DNA from: Streptomyces sp. TRM64462
GTDB taxonomy: Bacteria; Actinomycetota; Actinomycetes; Streptomycetales; Streptomycetaceae
DNA: 64,000 nt
NCBI RefSeq assembly: GCF_013362995.1
Contig: NZ_JABWDV010000419.1
Coordinates: forward strand, 17,659 to 81,658
Reading direction: 5' to 3'
In this document: positions 50,958 through 59,861 of the stretch, in pieces
Position numbering within the stretch: the stretch's first letter is position 1
Layout of the letters: every line of letters begins with the position of its first letter
Position numbers and translations under genes: made by a program
The notes under the pieces: model-generated
The model's input: the letters and a program-made list of their open reading frames with translations, nothing else
Told to the model about the DNA's origin: nothing
Database searches by the model: none

Positions 50958-53762
50958 TCAGAGTTGCTTGTCGGCGGGATTGCTGTTGCCAGCCACGACG
51001 CTGTCGCCGACGGCCTCGGTGTCCTGGTCGTCGGCCAACGCGCTGCGCCGGTACTGGGGGTGGTCGAGGTCCATTTGTTGTGCGGCGTGGAGGGGGACGG
51101 GGTAGCGGGTGCGGTTGGCCCAGGCGAGGGGCTGGTGGCAGAGGCGGGCTGCGGCCAGCGCGAGGGACTGGGGTTCAACCGGGGCAGTGTTCTGGTTCAT
51201 GCTGCTGGCGGGGGTGGTGATGATGGGGTAGATCTCGGTGGCGGTCATGCTGTACCAGTTGGGGCGGACTTCGTTCTTGCGCCGGTTCTCGGCGTCGCTG
51301 GAGCCGTGGCTGGCGCTCCAGCGGGTGATGGCTTCGCCGAGGCGGCCGGCTCCGGCGCCGTCGAACTGGGGCGGGACGGTGGCCAGCAGCCAGGTGGGGG
51401 AGCCGAAGTCGGGCGTGACCTGGTATAGCAGGTTGGTGACCTTGTTGGTGCGGGCCACGGTGCCGTCGACACTGCGGTGGCTCACCCTGATCGGACGCGG
51501 CAGCTCGTCCATGTCCTTGTTGATGCGCACCACGGCCAGCGGGCGTTCACGGGCGGGAAGGGTACTGGCGGGCAGCCAGGTGCTGTTGCGTGTGGGCGGC
51601 TGGCCCTGTCGGCGGTTGTGCAGGCCCAGCCACAGGCGGCGGGTGGCCACGCCGTCGACGGTGACGGTGTAGGGGATGCCGCCGAGGTAGTCGCAGAGGT
51701 CGGCCAGAGCCTGGTCGATGTGCTGGGCCACCGTCTTGAGGCCGCGGTTGTCGTCGTCGAAGTCGGTCATCTTGCCGACGGGGTAGGCGTTCGCGTGGAA
51801 GGCGGCCTGCGCCTGGTGGTAGAGCTCCCAGCGGCGGTGGGTGTAGCTCCAGCCGTGCAGGGTCCAGGCTCCGCCGGGAGTGGTGGGGGGCTTCAGGACG
51901 CTGGCAGTCACGCAGATCTTGGCGGTGCGGTCCTTGCCCTGGCGGCTTTGGCGGCGCACGTGGATTCCGCAGTGCGCGACCTGGTCGGCCGCGTGGGGGC
52001 CGATGGCATCGACCATGACCTGGTCGATGCGGCGGTCGATGATGCCCAGGCTGCGGCACAGATCCAGCAGCGACAGGATCACCTGGTGGTCGGTCTGTTT
52101 CCCGTTCGGCTTCTTGCGCTTGGCTTCCTTGCGGTCGGCGGTGAACTGGGAGACGAACCCGAGTCGCGCCAGGGTGCGCCGTGCCTGGTGCTTGGCGTCC
52201 TCGTCCGGGCCGGGCCCGGACGCCGTGCCCGCACGGTCGGCCGGCGGCATGGCGTCCTCTTCCTCGGCTGCGGCGTCGAATTCGGTCTCCGCCCAGACAC
52301 CGACGAGGGTGGCCGGCTCCTTCTTGAGCGAGGGGATGTGTGCGACGGCGGTTTCCTGTCCGGCCGTGGGGCCGTGGACGAGGAAGTCGGGGACGCAGTG
52401 GAAGACGGCGCTGACGCGGCCTGCGTCCAGGGGCACGGGAATGCCCTCGGCGGGATCGATGGTCTGCGGGTCGAGGCCGAAGACGCTGGCGAGGCCATGG
52501 ATCATGCGCTGGCGCATCTCGTCCCGGTACCACAGGCACACCAGCCTCAGGTGCTGGTAATTCATGGCGTCTAGAGAGCGGATGATGTCGCCCGGCTGCA
52601 CGGACAGTTCGGCCTGGGGCAGCTGCTTGAAGCCGCGGGCGCGGGAGTCCTGGACGACGGTCAGGGGGGTAGGGGCGAGGATCTGTCCGATGTGGCGGTC
52701 GAGTTCGCGCAGGTGGTGCATGCCGACGCCGCGGCCGACGGGGAAGGAGAAGGTCTTGCCCTGGACGGGGCGGATGGGGCCGAGTCCCACTGTTCCGGCC
52801 TCGGCTTCATCCTGGGATTCGTTGTCGCCCCGGGCATCGGCGTTCTGCTCGGCCTCGACACGCTGCTGGATGTTGTGCAGGACGGAGTGGTCCATGCCGA
52901 GGCGGGCCAGGGTCTGCAGGGACATGCGGTGGATGCGGCGGACGCGGCCGCGTCCAGCCATTTCGACCTCGACGATCGGCAGGGCGGTCTCGGCCTGTTC
53001 GGCCAGCACGGTGCGCGCGTAGGCCATTGTGCGGCTGATGCGGGTGGCCTGGGAGGAGACCACGAGGATCGGGTCGGCGACATTGGGCAGGGTCTTCAGA
53101 GCCAGCCGCACCCGGGCCAGCGCGTGCGCGGTTCCGGCCTTGTTGGACCAGGGCTGCTGCCAGGCGATCAGGCCGCCGCTGCTGTCCGGTCTCAGGGCGA
53201 TGTCCTGGCCGTCCACCCTCCAGGTGCGCTGGGCGAGGCGGTGGGCCAGGTGCCAGGCGACGGTGCTGTAGACCCAGTTGGCCGCGTCCGGCTGCCGGCC
53301 GGCGGTGGAGGAGTCCGGCGTCTGCGGGCCGTCCGGGGTGATGAGGTAGTCGGCCAGCAGCCGTTCCTGCGGCATGGTTTCGGCGACGCGTTCGGCCAGC
53401 GGGGTGGGCCGGTTGAGGTCGATGTCGTCGGGGTGGTGGCCCAGGACGAGACTGTGCAGGAGGGTGAACGCGTCGCGCAGGGTGTCGTCGTCGAGCGGGC
53501 GGCGGGTGGCCAGCAGCCCCTGTTTGGGGTCGAAGAAGACGTAGCCGCCGGTTAAGCAGCGCAGGGCGCCGGTGAGCACGGAGTGCGGGGCCTGTGCCTC
53601 CTCCCGTTTGACGATGTCCTTGTACTGGCGGTCCAGCAGGGTCCACAGGGAGGTGACGCTGGTGGGGAACTGGCGCAGGTGGACGGTGGCCCCGTCCAGC
53701 AGCGTGGGGGTGCAGCGGTAGGCGAGCACGTCCAGGCAGGCGCGGGTGGTGGGTGCAGGCAT
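50958..53762 (-). CDS. pPIWI-RE module protein X (PIWI/RNase-H-like)
   Basis: 934 residues, ATG preceded by AAAGGAAGG. Size, position and partner genes match the pPIWI-RE protein of the three-gene pPIWI-RE systems: an N-terminal RE_X-like region, a MID-like middle, and a C-terminal RNase-H-fold PIWI domain. Supporting stretches in the last third: VMVDAIGPHAADQVAHCGIHVRRQSRQGKDRTAKI, LAVVRINKDMDELPRPIRVSHRS and NEVRPNWYSMTATEIYPI, the kind of conserved Arg/Glu and Trp-Tyr sequences that close this domain. Linker of acidic residues at about 520-560 (AAAEEEDAMPP). Predicted to bind a guide or R-loop nucleic acid and, with the other two proteins, restrict invading DNA; not experimentally established. 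Confidence 0.75.
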   Translation of the reverse strand: MPAPTTRACLDVLAYRCTPTLLDGATVHLRQFPTSVTSLWTLLDRQYKDIVKREEAQAPHSVLTGALRCLTGGYVFFDPKQGLLATRRPLDDDTLRDAFTLLHSLVLGHHPDDIDLNRPTPLAERVAETMPQERLLADYLITPDGPQTPDSSTAGRQPDAANWVYSTVAWHLAHRLAQRTWRVDGQDIALRPDSSGGLIAWQQPWSNKAGTAHALARVRLALKTLPNVADPILVVSSQATRISRTMAYARTVLAEQAETALPIVEVEMAGRGRVRRIHRMSLQTLARLGMDHSVLHNIQQRVEAEQNADARGDNESQDEAEAGTVGLGPIRPVQGKTFSFPVGRGVGMHHLRELDRHIGQILAPTPLTVVQDSRARGFKQLPQAELSVQPGDIIRSLDAMNYQHLRLVCLWYRDEMRQRMIHGLASVFGLDPQTIDPAEGIPVPLDAGRVSAVFHCVPDFLVHGPTAGQETAVAHIPSLKKEPATLVGVWAETEFDAAAEEEDAMPPADRAGTASGPGPDEDAKHQARRTLARLGFVSQFTADRKEAKRKKPNGKQTDHQVILSLLDLCRSLGIIDRRIDQVMVDAIGPHAADQVAHCGIHVRRQSRQGKDRTAKICVTASVLKPPTTPGGAWTLHGWSYTHRRWELYHQAQAAFHANAYPVGKMTDFDDDNRGLKTVAQHIDQALADLCDYLGGIPYTVTVDGVATRRLWLGLHNRRQGQPPTRNSTWLPASTLPARERPLAVVRINKDMDELPRPIRVSHRSVDGTVARTNKVTNLLYQVTPDFGSPTWLLATVPPQFDGAGAGRLGEAITRWSASHGSSDAENRRKNEVRPNWYSMTATEIYPIITTPASSMNQNTAPVEPQSLALAAARLCHQPLAWANRTRYPVPLHAAQQMDLDHPQYRRSALADDQDTEAVGDSVVAGNSNPADKQL

Positions 53763-53813
53763 GAGCGGAGAAGGCCTTCCTTTCTGAAGTGAATGCGGCT
53801 GGGCGGGGCGGGG

Positions 53814-56800
53814 TCAGGTGTCGTCCGGTTCGATGCCGGCGTAGGCGAGGAACGCGGCGAGGGCTTCGCGGTAGATGGCGTTCATCTGCCGGCGCACATC
53901 AGCCGGCCAGCGCTGGTGCATGCGGCGCAGGATGCCGGCGAGGTCGGACTGCCAGGAGTCCTCGTGGAAGGCGTAGTCGACGAGGTGGAGCGTCATGTCG
54001 GTGCCGCCGCGGCGGGCGCGCCCGGCGAGCTGGATCATGTCGACGACCATGCCGGCGACGATCTCTTCCTGCAGGACGTGGGCGGTGCTGATGAACCCGG
54101 GCGCGGACCGCATGATCATGCCCATGCGGGCCCAGGCAGCGGCCCTGGCCTCCCTGAGATCCCCTACCGGCTCGGCGGTGGGCATGGAGGGCAGGGAGCC
54201 GATCCCGGCGGCGTTGACACTGGCGTACATCTCCGCCGGATCGGTCAGCAGGGCCAGCGGCCGGGTGCACAGATAGACCGGCGTGATGGCCGACTTGGTG
54301 CCGATGACGATGTTCAGGCCGCGGGCGATCCGCGCCATCGGCACGACAAGGATCTTCCCCCGGCGGGGGAAGTCCTCGAATTCGTCCGGGGTCAGCTCTG
54401 TGATGCCGGGTGGCAGAGGCGGCAGCTTGGCCCGCCAGTGCCGGTCGGCCGGCACGGCGACACACAGGCCGCCGGTGTACTGGCCCGCGGAGTGGATGCC
54501 GAGCGCGAGATGGCGGCAGTGCTCGTAGGAGTTGACGACCACCGCCGCGTGCGCGCGGTCGGGGTCGGTGCGCGCGATGCGGGCGAGCTCGTCGTGGATC
54601 ACCGTGTCGTAGAGACGGTCACCGAGTTTGATCAGCGCTTCGCGTTTGTGCTGCTGGGGGATGCCGGAGATCTGGATGGCCCGCTGGGTGACCGAGTCGG
54701 TGATCATGCGGCGCTTGGCGCGGATGCTGTCGGGCGCGGCATCGGTCATCCACCACTTCACGTCCGCGTGGACGTGCTCCCGCACGGCCTGAGGGAAGTA
54801 GGCGGTGGCCGACAGGCCCAGCACCGGCCGTTCCACACCGGCCAGGGCGAGGGAGACGATGCTGCCCAGCTGAGCGGTGTAGGTGTGGGGGTCGCCGCTG
54901 ATGCTCTGCGCGGTCAGCTCAGCGTTCTTGTGGGGATTGTCCAGGCCGGTGACCCGGTAGCCGGTGATCGCCTTGCCGAGCATGCCGTAGGGCAGGATGT
55001 GGGCGGCCACCCCGGTCTCCAGACGCTGGGCGAGTATGCGGGCCGAGCGCATCCCCAGCGAGCGCAGCTGACCGGTCTTGTTGCGCAGCAGGCCAAGGGT
55101 GTCATCGAGCTCGGCCAGCCACATCCGCACGATCAGCAGCTCGACGGCCTCGCCGCGGTCGTGCGGATCCTTGACGACGTCAAGCAGCACTTCATTCAGT
55201 TCCAGCTGGACGGAGGCCAGCAGGTCCTCCCCGCGGGGCGCCAGCAGGTCGCCCAGCAGCCGCCGCACCGCTTCCAGATGTGGCGGCAGGCTGGCATCCC
55301 CGGCCGCCTCGTCGGTGTCGTCGGATGTGGGCGGAGCCGGGCGCAGGGCTTTGAGCTGGTCGAAGAGGTGGTCGGGGATCTCCTGCTCGCTGGTGATGCC
55401 CTCGTCGGGAAAGAGCAACGTGATCAGACGCCGGTCCCGGCTGCCGGCCAGGTGCCAGCCGGTGCTGTTGACGCCGGGCCGCTCACGGGAGGGCCCGTGG
55501 CCTTCGTAGTGGCGCAGGTGCAGCAGGTCTTCGCAGACGCTGGCCAGCAGGAATTCCGACAGATAGCGGGCGTGGCTGATGGTCGGGCACAAGGCCTTGA
55601 CCGCGTCGGGCGGAAGTTTCGCCTTGTCCTCGTCCAACTCCCGCAAGGGCACGGTCGGCTGGCGCCGCGAATCCAGGACGAGCTCGCTGGAGCACAAGTC
55701 CAGGGCGGTCGACTGGAACTGGTCGACCTCATCGATCATGACGGTGTGCGAACGGCGCAGCACGAACTCTGCCACCGACACATCGGCGACGGCCCGCCCG
55801 TCCAGCCGGATGCCCAGCGGAAAGCGACCGGTCATGAAGTTGTGGTGATTGGTCACCACCACCGAGGCGGTGCACGCCTGCCGGTGCTGGGCATACTTGC
55901 CGCAGGTGGCCGTCCACGGGCACGCGGCCCGGTCGGTCGCTGGCGGCAGTGGGGACAGCCCGCGGCACGGCTCCTGGCCGGGCGGGTACGGATGGCTGGA
56001 CTGGGTGTGATGGCTGAGCGCGCAGCCGTAGGACAGCTGGTCCAGCTTCCACAGGGTCTTGTCCGACTGCTCCAGCAGACTGCCCTCGATGCGGGCGGCG
56101 GCCTTCATCGCCCGCTCGTGCAACCGCGAGGGTGACATCAGCGGCGTGCAGGTCTCCGTACGGCCCAGCTGCTCAAGATCCTGGCTGATGTCCCAGGCCG
56201 CGGACAGCGTGGCCTCGACCGTCGGCAGCACGAGGGTGACCGTCAGGCCGTTGACTGCATACCAGGAGGCGGCCACGCGCACCAGGACACTCTTGCCGGT
56301 CCCGGTGGGTGCGTTGAGGATGCCCATCGGCCCCGCCCCCAGCCGGATCAGCTCCTGCGCAGGTACCGCATCCGTGGTCTGCAACTGCGCAAAAAGGTTC
56401 TCCAGGACCGCGTGCACGTACCGGTCCGCGGCCGGGTAGCGCCCGTCGATCAGACGGGCCAGCTCGAGCAGCTCCCCGGCCGGCAGGGCAATCTCCTCCT
56501 GGTAGGGCACCGTGCGCACCTCGGGCAGCTCCGCCCGGGCCGCCGCCTCCTCTTCGCCGCCGTCGGCGAAGACAGGGATGACGGTGCGCCCCTGGATGAG
56601 CCCGGAGCCGGCCGCGTACTGCGTGCGCGGCAGCCAGATGCCCGGCCCGGCCGGCTCGTCCGGGCGGCTGCGGGGGTGATCGCGGCGCAGCCGCTGACGA
56701 ATCCGGTCGACATACTCCAGTAAACCCCCGCCCACCAGCGGAACAGCCGCCTCGGCCCGCCCCACGGCGGGATCCGCGGACCTGAAGGGCAACGCGGCCG

Positions 56801-57101
56801 GCTCGCCGTGCGCGAAGTCCAGCAACTCCCGCGCGCGGGCGGCGAACACGGTGGCAGAGGCCAGTTCCTGCGGAGCGAGCGCCACCACCGCGCCGATGCG
56901 CTGCTTCTCGTCGTGCGGCAGGTCCCGCCACCGCGCCCACTTGTCGAGCTGGCCGCTGAGCAGGAACGCCGCGTCCCGGAACGAAGCGATGGCCGTGCCG
57001 CCTGCCTCCTCTTGGCGCGGGAAGTAGTGGGCTGCCAGGGCCAGCGCGGCCCCGACCGCCCCGGCCGTCTTGGACAGGCGCCTGGCCTTGGTCACTGCCA
57101 T
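53814..57101 (-). CDS. pPIWI-RE module helicase Y (DinG/XPD-like)
   Basis: 1095 residues. Walker A MGILNAPTGTGKSVLVRVAASW (about 260-280), then LVLPTVEATLSAAWDIS. Cys-containing insert CALSHH...EPCRGLSPLPP...CPWTATCGKYAQHRQAC resembles the Fe-S domain of XPD/DinG helicases. Motif II MIDEVDQ; later VLGLSATAYFP (motif III), VVVNSYEHCRHLALG, MARIARGLNIVIG and IQLAGRARRGG (motif VI). It overlaps the upstream REase-like gene by 10 bases and precedes the pPIWI gene by 51 bp. In the predicted system it unwinds R-loops or targeted duplexes. Confidence 0.82.
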   Translation of the reverse strand: MAVTKARRLSKTAGAVGAALALAAHYFPRQEEAGGTAIASFRDAAFLLSGQLDKWARWRDLPHDEKQRIGAVVALAPQELASATVFAARARELLDFAHGEPAALPFRSADPAVGRAEAAVPLVGGGLLEYVDRIRQRLRRDHPRSRPDEPAGPGIWLPRTQYAAGSGLIQGRTVIPVFADGGEEEAAARAELPEVRTVPYQEEIALPAGELLELARLIDGRYPAADRYVHAVLENLFAQLQTTDAVPAQELIRLGAGPMGILNAPTGTGKSVLVRVAASWYAVNGLTVTLVLPTVEATLSAAWDISQDLEQLGRTETCTPLMSPSRLHERAMKAAARIEGSLLEQSDKTLWKLDQLSYGCALSHHTQSSHPYPPGQEPCRGLSPLPPATDRAACPWTATCGKYAQHRQACTASVVVTNHHNFMTGRFPLGIRLDGRAVADVSVAEFVLRRSHTVMIDEVDQFQSTALDLCSSELVLDSRRQPTVPLRELDEDKAKLPPDAVKALCPTISHARYLSEFLLASVCEDLLHLRHYEGHGPSRERPGVNSTGWHLAGSRDRRLITLLFPDEGITSEQEIPDHLFDQLKALRPAPPTSDDTDEAAGDASLPPHLEAVRRLLGDLLAPRGEDLLASVQLELNEVLLDVVKDPHDRGEAVELLIVRMWLAELDDTLGLLRNKTGQLRSLGMRSARILAQRLETGVAAHILPYGMLGKAITGYRVTGLDNPHKNAELTAQSISGDPHTYTAQLGSIVSLALAGVERPVLGLSATAYFPQAVREHVHADVKWWMTDAAPDSIRAKRRMITDSVTQRAIQISGIPQQHKREALIKLGDRLYDTVIHDELARIARTDPDRAHAAVVVNSYEHCRHLALGIHSAGQYTGGLCVAVPADRHWRAKLPPLPPGITELTPDEFEDFPRRGKILVVPMARIARGLNIVIGTKSAITPVYLCTRPLALLTDPAEMYASVNAAGIGSLPSMPTAEPVGDLREARAAAWARMGMIMRSAPGFISTAHVLQEEIVAGMVVDMIQLAGRARRGGTDMTLHLVDYAFHEDSWQSDLAGILRRMHQRWPADVRRQMNAIYREALAAFLAYAGIEPDDT

Positions 57102-58339
57102 GCCGCCCCCGCCTTCTTGCAGATCAGTTCACCGATGCCGCTCGCCGTCGCGGTCTTCAGCCCGAACTCGCCCGCCACGGTCCCCACCAGGTCCAGGCTG
57201 GATTCGCGGTAGTCGGGCACCACCAGCCACTCGGCGCCGCCCCGGTCCCCGCCGTCCGCCTGGATCTTCTTCGCCAGCAACAGGGCGGAGGTGTAGTCCT
57301 TGACGTCGATGCGGAACTCCGTCCGCCCCGCACCCTGCCCGGCGGCGACCTGCAGGTCGTAGGCATCCAGCTCCGGCCACAACGCCACCGACAGGCCCCG
57401 TTCGCTGAGTGCGTCGAAGAGGGCGACCTCGACGAGGCCGGGCACGGTCGTCCAGCGCCACACCCCCCGAGCCAGCGCCTTGTGCCCCTCCACGGGCACC
57501 GGCTCGGGTACCTGCCCGGTCAGATCCGGGAACAGCACCGCCTGCGCACCCGACGGCGCAGCCGGCCGGGACAGCGGATGCAGCAGGGGAGCCCGCCCGG
57601 CATCCGGGAGCCTGAAGGAGTACGCGGCTCCCCAGGCCGCATGCGGGCGATGGAAGCAGCGCACACTGCCCGTCCTGGTCCCGGCCCGGGTGCCGTGCAC
57701 AGTGACCTTCATCGGCCAGTGGCAGACCGGGCAGGCGAACCACCACCGGTCCCACGTCGCATCGAAGGAGACGGGCCGATAGAACTCCGCGACGCTGCTG
57801 GGCAGATTCAGCCGCCGCAGCTGCGCATCGGAGCCCGCTGGCATGCGGATCAGGCTGGAGCGCCCGTGCACGTAGGCGTCCTGGTCCATGCGCTTGCGCA
57901 GCGCGGTGAAGACCCGGTCCTGGTCCATCTCGGCCTCCAGGTTCCGGGTGCTGGCCGGCCGCCCGCCGTGCGTGGTCTTCGCCAGCGCGCGCAGGACCAC
58001 CCGCTGCTCGATCTCCAGGTCGAAGAAGTCCTCGTCGAAGTCGCCGTCCGGGTCGATCAGGCGGACTCCGTCCATCTCCTCCGCCGGCACGGAGGCAGGC
58101 AGCAGCCGGGCCAGGTCTCCCTGCAGCAGTCTGCGGAACCGGCTGAAGGGCAAGGGTGCTGCCGGGCCCCGGGCCGCCTGGACGCGCCCGTAGGCGTCCA
58201 GCAGCGTGCCCAGCCGTCCCTCGGCAGGCTGTTCGGTGTCGGTGAGCGCCTTGGCGGCCATCGCGGCCGCCGCCATCACCATGTGACGCACGGCCGCATC
58301 GGAAAGCCCGGCCTCCGCCGGAGAGTTCGCTAAATCCAC
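57092..58339 (-). CDS. pPIWI-RE module REase-like protein Z
   Basis: About 415 residues. GTG 58339 is chosen because the upstream -10 (TATGGT) ends seven bases before it, making a leaderless start (VDLANSPAEAGLSDAAVRHMV). Middle: WFACPVCHWPMKVTVHG with Cys pair and SVRCFHRPHAAWG, a probable zinc finger. C-terminus: PELDAYDLQVAAGQGAGRTEFRIDVKDYTSALLLAKKI contains an Asp and the I-D-V-K of a PD-(D/E)XK-like nuclease, then EWLVVPDYRES. Such a small REase-fold protein accompanies pPIWI and the DinG-like helicase in the predicted restriction module. ATGs at 58351 or 58387 are alternative starts. Confidence 0.75.
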   Translation of the reverse strand: MDLANSPAEAGLSDAAVRHMVMAAAAMAAKALTDTEQPAEGRLGTLLDAYGRVQAARGPAAPLPFSRFRRLLQGDLARLLPASVPAEEMDGVRLIDPDGDFDEDFFDLEIEQRVVLRALAKTTHGGRPASTRNLEAEMDQDRVFTALRKRMDQDAYVHGRSSLIRMPAGSDAQLRRLNLPSSVAEFYRPVSFDATWDRWWFACPVCHWPMKVTVHGTRAGTRTGSVRCFHRPHAAWGAAYSFRLPDAGRAPLLHPLSRPAAPSGAQAVLFPDLTGQVPEPVPVEGHKALARGVWRWTTVPGLVEVALFDALSERGLSVALWPELDAYDLQVAAGQGAGRTEFRIDVKDYTSALLLAKKIQADGGDRGGAEWLVVPDYRESSLDLVGTVAGEFGLKTATASGIGELICKKAGAAWQ

Positions 58340-58346
58340 GGCACGC

Positions 58347-58369
58347 ACCATAAAGGGCGGCACTGACAA
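58347..58369 (-). promoter_or_regulatory. PafBC/RecA-NDp damage promoter of the pPIWI-RE operon
   Basis: On the minus strand TTGTCAGTG (58369-58361), N8, TATGGT (58352-58347): a perfect match to TTGTCRGTG-N8-TANNNT. It lies in the 70-bp gap between the XRE regulator gene and the REase-like gene and starts transcription at or next to GTG 58339. Confidence 0.75.
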
Positions 58370-58409
58370 TCGGCCGCCCCCGCACATGAATTCGCACAAT
58401 GGTTCGAAT

Positions 58410-59660
58410 TCAGTTTTCCGAAACACGCTCCACGGCCGTATCGGCGGCAATCCCCGGGTACAACTCCCGGTAATCCGCCGCATGGTGACGGATGTGATCC
58501 CAGCCGGCTGCGGTGACCACCCACCGATACACCCGCTCCTGGTGCCCGTCGCCTTCGTCGGGCAGGCAGTCGATGAATCCGCGGCTCAGTGCGCCGCCGG
58601 GACGGTAGCCGGTACCGAGATAGAACTTGGCCCGCCCCCACAGGGCGTCCTCCGCCAGCCCCGCCTCGCCTGCCTCGGCCACTTTGACCAGAACAGTCCA
58701 CAGCCACTGCGACAGCAGATCCCCCGGGGCGCGGCCGGCGGGGCGTTCCTTCAGGCCTGCCCGCACGCAGGCTCGCCCCGCACGGGTCATCTCGACCACG
58801 ACGCGTGGCACGAACCCGAGCGGAAACACCTCCACCTCGTCCTCGCTCACCCGCAGCAGATCTCGCCGCGCCAGCGCGTGCAGCGTCGCGCCGGCGCCGG
58901 CATCGTGCCAGCCCTCCGCCCGCAGCCGCTCCTGGATGCGGGTGTAGCCGGTGAACGCCGGATCGGCCCTCACCGTGAAGGGGATCCGACGCCACTGCGC
59001 CGCCCGTCCCGGGGCATGCCCTGCTGCCCGGCTCCCCGCGGCTCGCTTCTCAGCCTGCTGATCCTCCCGGAAGCACGCGACCAGATAGGCGCGCTGACGT
59101 CGCGTGAGCTCTTCCCATGTGCGGGAGCCGGCACGCCGCTGTCCCTGCTCACGGTCTGCCGTCCGCGGTGCCCGCAGCAGGTACCCCTGCTCCGGAAACG
59201 ACCTGAACCAACTGCGGCGTACCGTCCGCACCGGCACACGGTAGATCTTCGCCAGAGCCGGGATGATCTCCTGCAGCGCCTCCTGCGACAACCAGGCCGT
59301 CACCGCACGGCCGTTCTCCATCGCCTGCAGCTTCCACTCCGTCACCCTGCCCAGTTCGTCGGGCAGCGCCGCGTCCAGCAGGGCAACCACATCCACCCGG
59401 TCCAGTCCCGCAAACCGCCGCAGGTCGGCCAGCGACTCCTCACCTGCAGGAACCCCCGCCAGCTCGTGCGCAGACGTCCTCAGCGCCTGGGCCATCAGGC
59501 GCAGCCGACGCGGTGAAGGGGCGTGAGCACCCTGTTCGTACGAAGCGATCTGCCGGGCCGACACCCCGATCACCGCGCCCAGCTGAGCTTGCGTCATGCC
59601 AGCCTTCCTTCTCAACAGTACGAGCGAACCCGCAGCGAACGGTTCGATCCGTCGAGGCAT
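58410..59660 (-). CDS. XRE-family regulator of the pPIWI-RE operon
   Basis: 416 residues from ATG 59660. N-terminal Cro/CI HTH: GSLVLLRRKAGMTQAQLGAVIGVSARQIASYEQGAHAPSPRRLRLMAQAL (about 9-58). The rest is helical, with winged-helix-like segments (AALPDELGRVTEWKLQAMENG; SEDEVEVFPLGFVPRVVVEMTRAGRACV). Longer than a simple XRE repressor, so it may also sense a ligand. An ATG six bases after a TATAAT -10 and inside the reach of a 30-bp perfect palindrome argues for a leaderless, autoregulated message. The frame continues upstream into an unrelated NUDIX remnant, which I exclude. It precedes the three pPIWI-RE genes on the same strand. Confidence 0.75.
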   Translation of the reverse strand: MPRRIEPFAAGSLVLLRRKAGMTQAQLGAVIGVSARQIASYEQGAHAPSPRRLRLMAQALRTSAHELAGVPAGEESLADLRRFAGLDRVDVVALLDAALPDELGRVTEWKLQAMENGRAVTAWLSQEALQEIIPALAKIYRVPVRTVRRSWFRSFPEQGYLLRAPRTADREQGQRRAGSRTWEELTRRQRAYLVACFREDQQAEKRAAGSRAAGHAPGRAAQWRRIPFTVRADPAFTGYTRIQERLRAEGWHDAGAGATLHALARRDLLRVSEDEVEVFPLGFVPRVVVEMTRAGRACVRAGLKERPAGRAPGDLLSQWLWTVLVKVAEAGEAGLAEDALWGRAKFYLGTGYRPGGALSRGFIDCLPDEGDGHQERVYRWVVTAAGWDHIRHHAADYRELYPGIAADTAVERVSEN

Positions 59661-59664
59661 GGCG

Positions 59665-59694
59665 CCATTATAGACTTCCTGAAGTCTATAATGG
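59665..59694. promoter_or_regulatory. 30-bp perfect palindrome, XRE operator with embedded -10
   Basis: Two 14-base arms, CCATTATAGACTTC and GAAGTCTATAATGG, around CT. Each outer arm contains TATAAT in one orientation, so it can serve as a -10 on both strands. The minus-strand -10 ends six bases before ATG 59660. It stands out as AT-rich in a GC-rich surround. Almost certainly the binding site of the XRE protein encoded right after it. Confidence 0.8.
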
Positions 59695-59728
59695 GAGTCG
59701 CGCAGGCGCAGCAACCGCCCGTCCGAGT

Positions 59729-59861
59729 GGCCAGGTTCGCTCTTGCCGACAGGAAGGTCCCACATGCCCTGGGCGAACTTGGCGTTCTGGCTGCGCTGAA
59801 GGATCACGACGCGACCCGTGGCTTTGTCGTGGACGATGACGGCGGCGACCAGCAGGGTCAT
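59729..59861 (-). pseudogene. Truncated NUDIX hydrolase fragment
   Basis: Minus-strand codons from ATG 59861 read MTLLVAAVIVHDKATGRVVILQRSQNAKFAQGMWDLPVGKSEPG and then stop resembling the family, just where the NUDIX box (G-x5-E-x7-RE-x2-E-E) should continue. About 45 residues of a normal 130-160 remain; the catalytic box is lost. It is the scar of a gene displaced when the pPIWI-RE module or its neighbours arrived. The same frame runs on into the XRE gene only by chance. Confidence 0.65.

Noticed and set aside
53793..56135. 780-codon plus-strand frame
   Set aside because: Antisense shadow of the DinG-like helicase; composition typical of reverse-strand GC-rich DNA.
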